Shown: positions 23,738-34,746 of the stretch, piece after piece
How positions within the stretch are numbered: position 1 is the first letter of the stretch
Layout: every line of letters begins with the position of its first letter
Assembly (NCBI GenBank): GCA_008360955.1
Contig: LUCM01002461.1
Span: 42,590-106,589, forward strand
DNA length: 64,000 bases
Source of the DNA: Fasciolopsis buskii
Taxonomy: Eukaryota; Platyhelminthes; Trematoda; Plagiorchiida; Fasciolidae
Direction of reading: 5' to 3'
The notes under the pieces: model-generated
Databases searched by the model: none
What the model was told of the DNA's origin: nothing
The model's input: only the letters and a program-made list of their open reading frames with translations
Program-made: the position numbers and the translations under genes

Positions 23738-26730
23738 GTAAGTTTCCTACACTCGCAATTAATACCAATCCGAAAGAATTACTATGTGGTCTCAGGAAGG
23801 TATTCACTCCTTTTGTGGTATTGTATCACTTGTGGTACACTATCAAACTTGGGGCTGTTAACGCTAAAATCATCCGGGCAGTAAACTAGTTGAAAAATGC
23901 CCCAATTTACAGTTCGTATTTCGCTGCATAAAATATTAACGCGTTTAGATTCATTGGTTTCATAGCGAAAAAATGTCCCAGTGGAAAATTTATACCGTAC
24001 GCAAGGTACATCTAATTTACTCCTCTAATCTAAAGTTCAATTTTGTTTACGTGTCACTTTTCCAAACCAAAATGTGGCTCACATTTGATGACATATATTC
24101 CAAGCTCTTATTGCATATATCCAACACTGTGCTGCTAAAGTCATCTTTTCTATTGTTACTCAGACGATGTTTCATTCCTCTTCCCATTAAAAAACGAACT
24201 TTTATTCTCATCGAGAACCCGAGTTAATGACTAAATTCTTGTGTTCATTTTTCCCTAAACTCTAATATTTTAATTTCTTCGTGATGTCCACATAAAATAC
24301 TCAAAACGGTCAATGACGATGTTTAGTTATCATTTCAATTTAAACGGTACTCACTGGATAACTGAATATTCCAAATATTGACCGAAAAATCTGGTCACTT
24401 GAATGACAAGTTGAGCAAACATGCAGCAATGAGGCTAAAGTTCGGCATCAAAAGTCGTTGATACACTGCTGTTTGGTAACATAGAATCAACAATCCTGGT
24501 CAACCTCAGAATACATGTCAATTAACAAAAGTATTGTCTGAAAAAGACGGCTACCGTGAGGCAGACAGGATCAGTTAGTTGCCTGAAAATAAAATCATCC
24601 AATGTTTATTGAACTGATTAGAACTGATATCCTCCACGTAAAGTCTGCTTATATGAAATGAGTGAAACATGAAGCGATCCGTACGGTACATTAAACTGAC
24701 GATGTTTCCAGGGGGAACACCTATTCATCTTGGAGCGATCAAAAACAAAATTAAACTGATCGTGATACACAATAACCTACGATTTCAATCTCGTTATTTT
24801 CTCCTTTACAGAAATCCACAGGCTAGAAGATATTCGTAAGCCTAATTGATTGCGGTCGTAGGTGACATTTTCCAATCGGTTGATTGCTATGATGGCACTT
24901 CCCAACCAGCTGGAGACGGAGTAAGCCTAAGGTTATCAGAGATAAGAGTACCGTATTTTGGGCCCAGATGAGCTGTTTTCAATTCCATCAGTTGAAACGA
25001 ATAATGTAAAAGATATGCAAAAGCTCCACGTAGGTAACTTTATAAACTCTCTGTATTGCTCTCGTTGGATGGAAGTACAACCGCAAGGAAAAATAGAAAT
25101 AAGATTTACATGAATGTAACCTTTTAGAACAAGTAATATCATGCCAATACTTAGACAAAGTTTGGTAACTGAATGATTCAGTGGAATGAGCTGTGAATAG
25201 TTTCTGGTAATTAACTAGCAACAGTGTGATTCATGCTCCCATCTAGACCGGCTAACATCAGCGCGATGAGTGTGGGCGTATTCGTGTTTCTCGGTTCTTG
25301 TTTCGACGAGTGAGTTCGGGTTTCGAGGAAAGTGGCTTAGGAAAAATTCCGCTAAACTAGCCTTTGGGTTCCACCGACGTGAACAAACAAAGGTCACTAG
25401 CAAGCAAAATGGGCTGTGTGTCAAACCAGCTATCCCATTATTTTTCCATGCTCAATCCGGCGAGCCAAAAATTGCAATAGTAAAATCCAAAATAGCCTGG
25501 AAAAACCGGATACAAGTGAAATATTCCGCAGCTGACCCTGTAGTCTGCAATTAGCACGGCATCAGTCAACAACCGGGCTTTCGACACGTATTCGAGATAA
25601 ATATGACAATGATTTTGCTGTTATTGTTGCAAGGATTTTCATCATCATTCCTCGTAATGTTTCCTTAAAATAATGACAAAGCAACGGTGACCAGCAACAA
25701 TTGAAACACGGTGGACAAGAACATTGTAGACTACCGTACAGGTAGCGAATTCAGTGAAAAGCCCAAATATCGTGACGGTTTTGTAAAAAGAAAACCATGA
25801 CGTTGTTTGGACTCGTGTTTACACCGATTTGAAATCAATTCACAGCAATTTGCTCGCTTCAAGAGTTAGCAATTTCGATAACATGGATTTGTGTACTGTG
25901 CTTTGCGGTCACATTTTCAATGGCTAGATACAATGGGATTGGGCATTGTTCAATGATGATAATAATACAAAAACCAGTTCCTCGTGATGGTGAACATATT
26001 TTGTGAATCATAAATTTTTCCATTTCTTTGTTTGATTGCTAGGTTCCAAACAATTGCGAAGAGAACACTTATCTGTTTGATTCTATTGTTTTCGAGCCTA
26101 CCGAGACTGTTTCCTATGGCACAAACTTGGGAAGGCTCGTTCTATGTACTCGTCTTGTCCCACGTATTCAAATATGCATGAATTTTCGAATAAAGCACTG
26201 TCAAACCAGCAGTCCGTATTCGGGTTTTCTGTTAATTTCGTTTGCTTTTCGTTTAGGTTTAGATCGATATTACACTTCGCGGTCGGGGGATTGTTTGGGA
26301 ATAAGTCGCTTAGATCTCTCGCTCGGCTGTCAAGGTCATATTTGCACAGTACTGCATTTTCTTGTTTGCACAGATTTTAGTGCACACAGTTCACTTACAA
26401 AGATGAATATTTGTTTTGAAAAAGACAACAACTTTGAAACACTGTGACGGTGTAGTCAATTTAATTTCGAGTTAATCTTCATCCACAACGTCCATTGCTC
26501 CATGCTGACGATATGAGTGTTTCTTTTTAGGTCTCTCTTACATCGGGGAGAGGATATTCGGATTGTTCGCTATCCGTCGATTCATTCTCGTCTACTTACC
26601 AATAACCTGATATTGTCGGCATCAGGTTAATCTAAGCGGCCAACCTGTATTTTACATATTGTGAAACGGAAAACAGGGACAGATGGAAATTGTCAGCGCG
26701 CGCCGTTTGGCGAAAAAAACAGACCAGTCA
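23738..26730. other. Non-coding, nothing firm
   Basis: A 94-codon frame at 25270-25554 overlaps another open frame on the minus strand, and paired frames near 26127-26447 are ambiguous. No splice-supported exon or known repeat was recognised. Confidence 0.3.
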
Positions 26731-26734
26731 AAAT

Positions 26735-26831
26735 GGTAAAGCTTGACTGCACAAGGATTACCCATGGTGGCTGAAATTTTGGCGAATTACTGCATCTACC
26801 AACAGCGATGTTTTATAAACACTATATAATT
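26735..26831 (+). mobile_element. Old direct copy of the Penelope-like element tail
   Basis: This stretch aligns by eye with the 3' tail of the element at about 27716-27820. TTACCCATGGTGGCTGAAAT corresponds to CTACCCACGGTAGTCGAAAC, followed in both by GGCG-ATTAC, CATCTACCAACA and, at the end, ACACTATATAATTT. It is clearly more diverged than the palindrome arms. It lies in the same orientation as the right arm and is separated by 64 bp from the start of the palindrome. Confidence 0.65.
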
Positions 26832-27123
26832 TATCCGGACCAAACGACGTAAGGAGTGTATCGAAAAATCGATGCGCCATGTATTGGTTTTTTATTGTGA
26901 ATGATATAATATTAATAGCACAGCGTTGTTGGTAGATGTAATGCGCCAACGTTTCGACTACCGTGGGTAGTCTTTCTCAAGGCAAGTTTTACAATCAAAT
27001 GACTGAGAGAACGTTCACATGCCAACTGATGTTTAGTTGTGTTCGTGTATGTGTGTGCTTTGAAATGTGGGTCAGGTGAGTGATTAGTTGTCTTCCCCGT
27101 CATGCGTCACCGTGGTGGTGGGG

Positions 27124-27352
27124 TCAACTCGCGCGGTGACCTTTGGTATGCTTGTTTCTTAATGATGTTAGGGCTGTCCATATCTCCGAGATCTCTGCTC
27201 CGTCGTTCCGATTTATGCATGTGGGGTGGGTGCTTATCGCCAGAGCCTCGGCAACCTTACGCTCAGTGCAGGTTCTGAATCCACGTTGAAGTATTTTTGC
27301 GTTTTCATAATCTATGTTATGCCCTTCTGCTATGGCATGCAGAGCGATGGCT
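27124..27352 (-). pseudogene. Penelope-like element GIY-YIG endonuclease C-terminus, left arm
   Basis: This is the exact reverse-complement partner of 27354-27582 and encodes the same C-terminal fragment, reading toward lower coordinates. The N-terminal reverse transcriptase and most of the endonuclease are missing, because the reading frame meets the palindrome centre. It is a fragment, not a gene. Confidence 0.7.
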
Positions 27353-27353
27353 N

Positions 27354-27582
27354 AGCCATCGCTCTGCATGCCATAGCAGAAGGGCATAACATAGATTATG
27401 AAAACGCAAAAATACTTCAACGTGGATTCAGAACCTGCACTGAGCGTAAGGTTGCCGAGGCTCTGGCGATAAGCACCCACCCCACATGCATAAATCGGAA
27501 CGACGGAGCAGAGATCTCGGAGATATGGACAGCCCTAACATCATTAAGAAACAAGCATACCAAAGGTCACCGCGCGAGTTGA
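27354..27582 (+). pseudogene. Penelope-like element GIY-YIG endonuclease C-terminus, right arm
   Basis: About 75 codons to a stop at 27580-27582. The pattern HAIAEGHNIDYENAKIL, then R-K-x-x-EAL-x-I and INRNDGAEISEIW, is the characteristic end of the GIY-YIG nuclease in Penelope-like elements (H-x-x-E-x-GH-x-I/F-x-x-x-N-x-x-IL ... EAL ... NR-x-x-G). This is established for the family; the match is by eye. The domain would nick DNA for target-primed reverse transcription. Everything N-terminal, including the GIY-YIG motif itself and the RT, is absent. It is followed by the untranslated region and the hammerhead-like hairpin at 27734-27755. Confidence 0.72.
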
Positions 27583-27733
27583 CCCCACCACCACGGTGAC
27601 GCATGACGGGGAAGACAACTAATCACTCACCTGACCCACATTTCAAAGCACACACATACACGAACACAACTAAACATCAGTTGGCATGTGAACGTTCTCT
27701 CAGTCATTTGATTGTAAAACTTGCCTTGAGAAA

Positions 27734-27755
27734 GACTACCCACGGTAGTCGAAAC
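27734..27755 (+). ncRNA. Hammerhead-like remnant in the Penelope tail
   Basis: A perfect 7-bp hairpin (GACTACC at 27734-27740 and GGTAGTC at 27744-27750, loop CAC) is followed directly by GAAAC. This is the stem II plus GAAA arrangement of hammerhead ribozymes, which are known in Penelope-like elements. The bases before the stem read CTTGAGAAA, where the core needs CUGANGA, so the catalytic core is altered and this copy is probably inactive. The mirror copy lies at 26951-26972 on the minus strand. Confidence 0.45.
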
Positions 27756-27810
27756 GTTGGCGCATTACATCTACCAACAACGCTGTGCTATTAATATTAT
27801 ATCATTCACA

Positions 27811-29626
27811 CTATATAATTTGCTTCAGAGTCATTTACTTCAGAAGATTAATAATTTCACAAATGAACTTTACTGAAGTGTTTAACATCTCTTGCTGCCA
27901 AGAGCTAGAAAAACATCGAAACTCATCAGTTTCGTTTCCTTCAAGCACTTGAACTCATTGCTCCAGGCTTTTATGGTGTAGCCATATTGCGCTTTTGCAG
28001 ATTTAATTGAGAATTCATTTTAGTTAGACTTTGGACGTAGTGGTTACGAGGAAAGAATTTTGGGATGAATTCCTGTGTTTACTCCTACAACATTTTAACG
28101 CAGATGAATTTGAGAATTATACTACCAACTGAGACGGCGACTTAAGCTGGAGAGCAGTGTGCATACCGTCGGTTATTCCTGGCTTTGCCGTTTTATTTGA
28201 TCCTCGTTACACAGATGCGGACGGACGGTACAGATTGTAAAACCATCGTCAGTTCCGTGTAGTATGATCCCGGCCAGCAAAAATCAGGGCTTTCACTTGT
28301 TCGAATGATATGAGAACGAGAGGCTACTGAGTAAATTATTCAACGAGGATAAATTTTCGTGTTCACTTGAAATAGACTGAAAGGGTGCGACTTACTTAGG
28401 AAACCCGGCACGTGGCTCAATGAACAAATCACTAAAATAAGTAATGACAAGTTAGGGAGAAAGGACAACATTTTAAAAGACAGTCGTCGTGTTAACTACG
28501 TGACTGGCTGAACTGTAACCAAATCTGTTTCGTTGGATTCCATTAGGCATAGATTAGAAATGGGATTTGGATGGATGAGGAGTGCGCGGATGAGAATCGT
28601 AGTCAAAAGCACAGGAATAGTCCAATATGCAGCCACAGAGATGTTCAAGGTTTTGAACAAAAATGCCCAATTAATCCTAGAATGTATCTATCAGTTCACA
28701 TGGAAATCGAAATGCGGCATTAGAGATAACCATGGAGGGTCTCAAACGACCAAGAGCCACCTAATTTGTTAATTTCATTAGCAAAGCTTCTGGGGCGTTG
28801 GGGCAGAAGTGTTTTACTAAAATGCTTGGGTCTAATTATTTGGGGCTGGACAAGACCGTCCTAGCGATTGAAAAAACAACAGTGGTGGTGGTATAGTCAG
28901 AAGGAATTTATCAATTTCCATGATCACATTCCCGCCTGATTTACAAAGAGTAATTGAATTACCTTCTGGACCGGCCGCAGAGAAGTTCATGATGATCGTA
29001 GAATGTTGTGATATGGCGTAAAAGAAAGACGGCACCTGTGACGACCTCCAGGATTTGAATTCTATTGTGAGGTGCAAGGCTCGATGGTAGGCTATTGAGA
29101 ATGGCTAGGCAACATTTTTCACGAGCCTAGGTGTGGCTCCTGGTTACTGGCAGGCTGATATGGAAAAATCTCGATAAACGAAGGCGGAGTTTGTGATATC
29201 GGTTGTATCAAACGCACGTTCGACCATGCATTTTAGTCTGTCCTGGGCATTCGTTGCCTTCTAGCAACCGGCTCAGGAGTTACGGCTAGACTTAATATTT
29301 CATTAGCGCCTAATGAACCTCATTGACGTCATCCTCTACGGAGTATTTGTTTCAGAACATTCACTAGCTTCGAGAAGATACTGAAACTTCTGTCATAGAA
29401 TTCCCTAAGTTAAAATCTTACGAAGTGTCATTTTTACAAAAAGAAACACGTTACCTGGATCCAGCGCTAGAGTTAGTTCATCAGTTCGAGATGTTGGCTA
29501 GTTGCGGTATTTTTGCAAAATAATATCGAATTGTGGAAATGACGAAGTCGGAAACAACTATTTTGCCTTGGGTAGTAAGACCATATGCGGCACGGAAAAA
29601 CAAGTCGAATAAGCTCTTCCTTTCAG
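27811..29626. other. Non-coding, nothing recognised
   Basis: Starts with ACTATATAATTT, the end of the Penelope tail. Beyond that I see no supported exon or repeat. An ORF at 28533-28772 has no splice support. Confidence 0.35.
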
Positions 29627-29718
29627 TAGCGAGTCCTCAGCGATATGAACAGATTATGAACGTAGATTCCAAACAAGCTTGCCAAAGAACAACGGACGAT
29701 AGCGCATGTAAAGAAGAG
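29627..29718 (+). CDS. Candidate short internal exon
   Basis: A strong acceptor (AAGCTCTTCCTTTCAG) and a reasonable donor (AAGAAGAG|GTACGC) bound 92 bp. The translation has hydrophilic composition, ASPQRYEQIMNVDSKQA then RTTDDSACKEE. The frame is also open upstream of the acceptor from an ATG at about 29540, so a longer first exon with the same donor is an alternative. The product is unknown. Confidence 0.3.
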
Positions 29719-30750
29719 GTACGCAACTGTTTTAAGCTGCCGACTGAAACGAGGATCAAGTACTTTAAAATCCCACAGCTTTGGTTTTCCTCCTGAAATG
29801 TTCAGTCGATAGCCTAGGGCAGATAGTCACAAAACTGCAAACAGTATGACGAACAAATCAATTGCATCAGCATATACATGCGGCCGGGATTGTCGCAACG
29901 ATTACCTTATTAGAATCAACACGTAAAGATCAAACTAGATGGTGTTTTTTGTATGAATGTGACAAAAACAGAATTGAAAAGTAAGAAGAAATGTACTCTC
30001 AGAAGCACAATAATCTGATGAATAATATTAGTTATTTGGCAACGACACAGACAGGTAGATGATAGAGGGAATGGAAAACGACGCTTCCGCAAAGCTTACC
30101 CAATAGGTAACTTCAGCAGTTAAAAGTTGACTGCAAGTTCTAATTCTTACCGGGCAGATGGGCCAGCAATAGCCCAGTGTTTATGCGGGTCTCTAACAGG
30201 AGTTATGGAAGTGAATGCCCGTTCGGGCTCCAACTGTCATTCCAGTGCCGCCACAATTGAACTGATTTTTCAACAGTTTAGTTGTCTGTGTATAAATTTT
30301 TTGCTTACGTAGATTTTGAGAAACATACTGACAAACAACGTTGCAAGTAAGAGAAATCACATATCGGATGACTAGTATGGTTGTGTTGGTCACGCTATAT
30401 GTAAGTTGCACCCCTACCAATTCTATGACAATAAAATCGAAATTGGTTAGGTAAAACCGATTTAGGTATTGGCGGAGTGTGTGTAAAATGACCATTGCTT
30501 CACAAATCTAAAACCTTCAGACATATCACTGTCCCTTCAGAGCCCAAATCTAGAATGGTTTTGAGAGTTTTATTGGCGCCGCTTCCAAGTAGTTTTTATT
30601 ACGTATCAATGTTCCTTTCAACGGAAATTCGTAGGATCATATGGCATTCGACACGATTTTGCAAGAAAAAACAAGGCAGTGATGAGATGGTATGTAGTAC
30701 GTTTAATGAAATATTTATGTTCTCCCAAACAACATCTCTCCTCGTCTTAA

Positions 30751-31135
30751 TACACATGAGCAGGCTAGCCGACTTTCAGTCAGGACATACGAATGGTGAA
30801 TAACCAAAACAGAATGTCTGCCCTAAACGGTGATTTTCGATTTGGAAACAAGAACACCCGGATTTGTATAATAACTTTCGCGTTCTGGATCGAATCGGGT
30901 AAATTGGAACGGCACAAGATAAAAAGATTCCTTCCACTCCAGAACGATTTCGATTACTCATGCGTAAGAAATTTGATTAGTCAATGACAACAAATCACGA
31001 TATTCACTTATATAATCGAGGCAAGGAAACTTATCGGCCATTTGTCTCTCGCATCTGTTTCATAGACATTAGTTAAACATATTCTTTCTCAGTGTTGTTC
31101 TCTCAAGCCTAATAATTTTCAAGCTGATTGACTGC
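30751..31135 (+). repeat. Left arm of a 3-kb inverted-repeat structure
   Basis: Starting ACACATGAGCAGGCTAGCC and ending AATAATTTTCAAGCTGA, this segment is the reverse complement of 33413-33795. Only a few differences were seen: G/A at AGCAGG versus AGCAAG, T-A-T versus T-G-G in the GGTGATTTTC stretch, and a 2-bp AT indel near 31080. Weaker similarity continues outward (CTCTCCTCGTCTT versus CTCTCTTCATCTT on the other side), so the true repeat is longer and its outer part is older or less homogenised. No known transposon terminus was recognised. Confidence 0.85.
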
Positions 31136-31327
31136 AAACCATGTACACTTGGGCAACCGAACACATAACGAATCCTTGAAAGCATTAAAGACTCCGGGAA
31201 GTGTAGTTCTCTTCCGAAAATATTTTTGTCCCAATCAGTTTTAGCACTCGATGGGTTGAGGCATCAATCTAACGTATGGTCAAGGACAGCACTTCGAAAA
31301 TGAAATCCAGGAGCGATAGCGAATCCC

Positions 31328-31741
31328 TCACTCGTTCTGGAAGTTGTTCCAAGCAACACACGTACATTCAGAATAATGTTGATCACACAACATGGTCGTC
31401 AAGATTTGTGTTCCCCGAAATCCGGCCGGTTCATACGTCGGCCAACAATCGTGTGCTTCAAACGGGAACAAGATTCCATACGAGCTGCACGCTTTAAATG
31501 ACAGATAATGTGTGGTGGGGAAACTTGAAACCACACTAGATTTACATGAATTGCGCGAATTCACACACGGTTTTGTATTCAGTTCACACGTATTTGACAG
31601 TCCATTCACATCCAAACGATTTCTACATGATACATTTAAGTTAAGTGCAGGCTGCTTTTTGTTTCTTAGACTGCCGTCTGATAGCCAACATGAACACTCA
31701 CCGGTGTAGAGCTGATAGGCATTCATGTTCGCTGCATACAT
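31328..31741 (-). CDS. 137-codon Cys-rich ORF in the centre of the inverted repeat
   Basis: An ATG at 31741 opens 137 codons ending at 31328. The product has about ten cysteines (TGECSCWLS, TCELNTKPCVN, NSCKS, ECTCVAW), no obvious signal peptide and no recognised domain. A possible splice donor (CACCG|GTGAGT) lies 41 bp after the ATG, so part of this may be an exon. At this base composition a run of this length is uncommon but not impossible by chance. Confidence 0.25.
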   Translation of the reverse strand: MYAANMNAYQLYTGECSCWLSDGSLRNKKQPALNLNVSCRNRLDVNGLSNTCELNTKPCVNSRNSCKSSVVSSFPTTHYLSFKACSSYGILFPFEAHDCWPTYEPAGFRGTQILTTMLCDQHYSECTCVAWNNFQNE

Positions 31742-31889
31742 GAGGGAAATGGAGAGGGGAAACCTCTTAGCCTGTCACATCCACCGTACCTGAAGGACCG
31801 GAAATTACGGCAGGAACATAGAACAACAAACGTTCTCATCAACCCATGTGTGATAGGTAGTACTGAAATTGCGAATTGCCCTCTAGGTT

Positions 31890-31965
31890 GAAATTAACCC
31901 TCGGATTAGGGGACTCGAACTTCACATCTGTAAGCGAAAGTGTTATCAAATCATTTGAGCACCGT
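31890..31965 (-). repeat. Degenerate tRNA-like sequence (SINE head)
   Basis: On the minus strand a clear B box, GTTCGAGTCCC (31910-31920), sits about 30 nt after an A-box-like stretch, GCTCAAATGATTTGATAAC. The acceptor stem does not close convincingly, so this is a tRNA-derived fragment rather than a tRNA gene. It lies inside the centre of the 3-kb inverted repeat and is not obviously from either SINE family A or B. Confidence 0.4.
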
Positions 31966-32820
31966 TTAGGTTTAGAAATGTTTGCTTAATGACTTCAGCT
32001 GGACGGTCATGCCATGACAGAGACAACAAAAAGTTGCGAAACCGTAGTATATCGAGATATGAGTTAGTTCGTAATACATTACTGGCAATTGTGCAGGTAC
32101 AATATAATTTCATTCACACAAGACACACTCCAAAATCAATCGGGAATAGAAGTGATGAATGCATGCCTCCCATTGTTACAAATCATAAATTCCTGTATGT
32201 TTAATCAACAGTGGTCACTAATCTATCAAAATCCAATGGGGGGAAACTCAACACTTAGGAAGCAATCGAATAAGAAAAACACCAGTTTAACTATATTCAT
32301 CTTACTCTTATCCGAAACGGTGCACAATATTTGTACTGATCATCAAATTAAGGGTTGGTTGTTTGCGAATGTACGGATTTTAATGAGCTTTAAAAATTGT
32401 GAGCCATGAGTTTTCGACGGATAACCAATCATCCACATGTGATCTATCTTTACAAAATATTTGAAATCTAAATGAGTTCTTAGATTTTGTAAATCGAATC
32501 AACGGTGCAGTTAAGATTAACACTTAGGTAGACCAACACTTCAACCGACCGGTAAACACGAAACGCAGGTGTTTCGAGCAGTAAAGAAAACATTTAACTA
32601 TCGTCATGACAGCAAGCTCGTTCGTTTGTTTAAGTTTGAATCGCAAAGATGATTTCACAGAAAGACGATTTGTCAGAAAAATCAGCGAGTCCGATTAAGT
32701 TCTGAAAATTAAAATACTCTTTTTTTGCGCCGCAATCACAATTTGTTTATACGAACAGTCGAATGTGTAGTGATACTGCCATAGGGTTGTAAAGCTCCTC
32801 GTAAGTGGCATCAAAAGCGT

Positions 32821-33429
32821 TTGCTACCAACCAAACTACATTTATTCATTCATTTCAACACCCTGTCTAAGGATACATGCTATCCAACAATCAGAATCCA
32901 ATGGAACATGAAATGCGATTACTTGGTCGGACAAAACAACCGTCTGCTGAAACAGAGAGAAGTCGAAAACCATCTGAGTTCCGCGCTCAAAACTGCAATG
33001 GATGCGTTTCGGATACCCAGTCAAAATTTGGCTTACTGTCTTCAATGGAATTTGTACCACAATCCGTCCGCAACAGGCTGGTACCGTTTGCGTTATTATT
33101 CCGCCAGTGTAATGAAAATCAAGCAAACTACTTGTTTTCGAAAAACATTTTCCGAAAATAAACTCTTTGGACTCATTTCTAGTGTTGAACTAACAGTTGA
33201 ATGGGTGTTGACAGAACAGATTGCCACCTCTTCTAAGTGGACAATATGCGTTGATTTCGTTTGGTACTCACACATTCACCTACAACACAATGAGCTGAAG
33301 CGTTTTTGCTTTTCTACTTCTAAATGGTGTCTTCATAAACTAGTGTTGTTCATCATCCGGTTATCCGTAATATTCCCACAATTAAATTTCCATTGCTCCG
33401 GTGTTCTGATTGGCATTCAGTCAACTTGA
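32821..33429 (+). CDS. 202-codon ORF, longest gap-free ORF in the window; unknown protein
   Basis: The frame opens with a TTG at 32821 (first ATG at codon 29, in KMKCD-like NMKCDYLVGQN) and runs to a TGA at 33427-33429, entering the right arm of the inverted repeat by about 15 bp. The product has aromatic- and Cys-rich composition in its second half (VDFVWYSHIHLQHNELKRF, CFSTSKWCLHKL), one predicted hydrophobic stretch near the end (KLVLFIIRLSVIF) and no recognised catalytic motif. A minus-strand frame of 94 codons also crosses it. Length makes it the best ORF candidate for a protein carried by this element, but a chance ORF of this size in 64 kb on six frames cannot be excluded. Confidence 0.3.
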   Translation: MLPTKLHLFIHFNTLSKDTCYPTIRIQWNMKCDYLVGQNNRLLKQREVENHLSSALKTAMDAFRIPSQNLAYCLQWNLYHNPSATGWYRLRYYSASVMKIKQTTCFRKTFSENKLFGLISSVELTVEWVLTEQIATSSKWTICVDFVWYSHIHLQHNELKRFCFSTSKWCLHKLVLFIIRLSVIFPQLNFHCSGVLIGIQST

Positions 33430-33795
33430 AAATTATTAGGCTTGAGAGAACAACACTGAGAAAGAATGTTTAACTAATGTCTATGAAACAGATGCGAGAG
33501 ACAAATGGCCGATAAGTTTCCTTGCCTCGATTATATAAGTGAATATCGTGATTTGTTGTCATTGACTAATCAAATTTCTTACGCATGAGTAATCGAAATC
33601 GTTCTGGAGTGGAAGGAATCTTTTTATCTTGTGCCGTTCCAATTTACCCGATTCGATCCAGAACGCGAAAGTTATTATACAAATCCGGGTGTTCTTGTTT
33701 CCAAATCGAAAACCACCGTTTAGGGCAGACATTCTGTTTTGGTTATTCACCATTCGTATGTCCTGACTGAAAGTCGGCTAGCTTGCTCATGTGTA
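33413..33795 (-). repeat. Right arm of the 3-kb inverted-repeat structure
   Basis: Reverse complement of 30751-31135 with very few differences. The arms enclose 31136-33412. Long, nearly identical arms could be terminal inverted repeats of a DNA transposon, a recent inverted duplication, or arms homogenised by gene conversion. No target-site duplication was found, because the outer limit of the similarity is blurred. Confidence 0.85.
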
Positions 33796-34584
33796 TGTAT
33801 GAAGATGAAGAGAGTTATTGCTTGAGGGGAGAAATGAATGTTTCGGTGTATCGTCTCTGGCCCGCCTTGGTCTATTTTTAGAATCACTTCAGGGATGAAT
33901 TAGGGAAGGAAATAATTAAAGGTGAAAGATCATAAAGGTGGAACAAAAATAACCAGAAATCTGTATCTGTGTGATTAGTATACTCATTGTAGACGTGGAT
34001 TATGATCTGATCAGTAGAGGCAAAATCGTGAATTTTCAATTGGAGTTAACAGCGCTATTTCGAAGGCTGTGGAAGAATTTAGGCAATTTTGCTTCCCATG
34101 GCCAGAAGAAATCGGTTTACGCATTCTATGTTATCTTACTATGAAACAAAAGGGTCTGAGTATCTGGATTCGTCCGATTTGCTTTCATTACCGATTGCGA
34201 GATTAGACCTGTGACCCCTCGGCTGAACTAAACATTTTATTCTTATGCCACCCGGGTCAAATTCAACTTTTCCAGCTGTCCTATGGAAAATTTTGCAATG
34301 GTTGACCTTGATGTGTTATGCCCGATCAGCTCATGTACATCAAACACAGCTAGTTACAAATGCACCAGGATACATTCCAAACTTGTTCCGACTTACCTGA
34401 GAACAATTTCATTACAAGATGTACCAGCTGACACAACCTTATTTCAAAGCTCTTATTCAACTGAGGTTTGAGACACACTAGGAGATGATTTTGCTTAAAG
34501 CAATTAACAAAACTAAATAAACTGAACAACTCGGTGTCTGCACCACTGACATGGTGGTTTGTGTGACATCGCACATTCGCTTAC
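33796..34584. other. Outer flank of the inverted repeat, otherwise nothing recognised
   Basis: The first about 80 bp resemble, at low identity and inverted, the bases just left of 30751. The rest shows no supported feature. Confidence 0.3.
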
Positions 34585-34746
34585 CTAATTTGTCTTCGAT
34601 ACTTATGCACGCGGTAGAAATTTTGAAGAGCGTCGTCCTAATAAATGTTAGGTCCCATGGTCGACTCACGTCTAGGGTGTTAACTCGTGCTTGCAGAGTG
34701 AAAAATGTTTTTTCTACTCCTTGTGATATCCGGCTCCGCGGACCAC
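34585..34746 (-). CDS. Candidate internal exon, minus strand, 162 bp
   Basis: On the minus strand an acceptor CAGTTGCTTTCAG (ending 34747) and a good donor AAATTAG|GTAAGC (34585/34584) bound 162 bp with an open frame. The translation includes GVEKTFFTLQARVNTLD, SRPWDLTFIRTTLFK and STACISIEDKL, with non-random composition. The exon begins with two bases completing a codon and ends with one base, so it is symmetric. An open plus-strand frame overlaps it. The product is unknown. Confidence 0.35.

Larger units (their letters stand above)
26896..27810. repeat. 915-bp palindrome of Penelope-like element 3' ends with a single N at its centre
   Basis: Position 26896+k equals the complement of 27810-k out to both ends. 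The symmetry centre is 27353, which is the only N in this part of the window. Arms are 457 nt and I found no mismatch where I compared them. Just outside, 26895 and 27811 no longer pair. Each arm carries, from the centre outward, the end of a GIY-YIG-type coding region, an untranslated part and the element tail. A gap base exactly at the centre suggests two copies of one sequence were joined during assembly. However, a related inverted tail at 58.8 kb shares the same left flank, so an inverted arrangement is partly biological. Confidence 0.9.

Noticed and set aside
27124..27582. Two identical 118-codon ORFs
   Set aside because: Each reads through the palindrome centre and the N, fusing one arm's antisense to the other arm's Penelope fragment. 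Only the outer 75 codons of each are meaningful.
30776..30961. Paired 61-64 codon ORFs in both arms of the inverted repeat
   Set aside because: They match because the arms are copies of each other. Conservation here reflects recent duplication, not coding selection.
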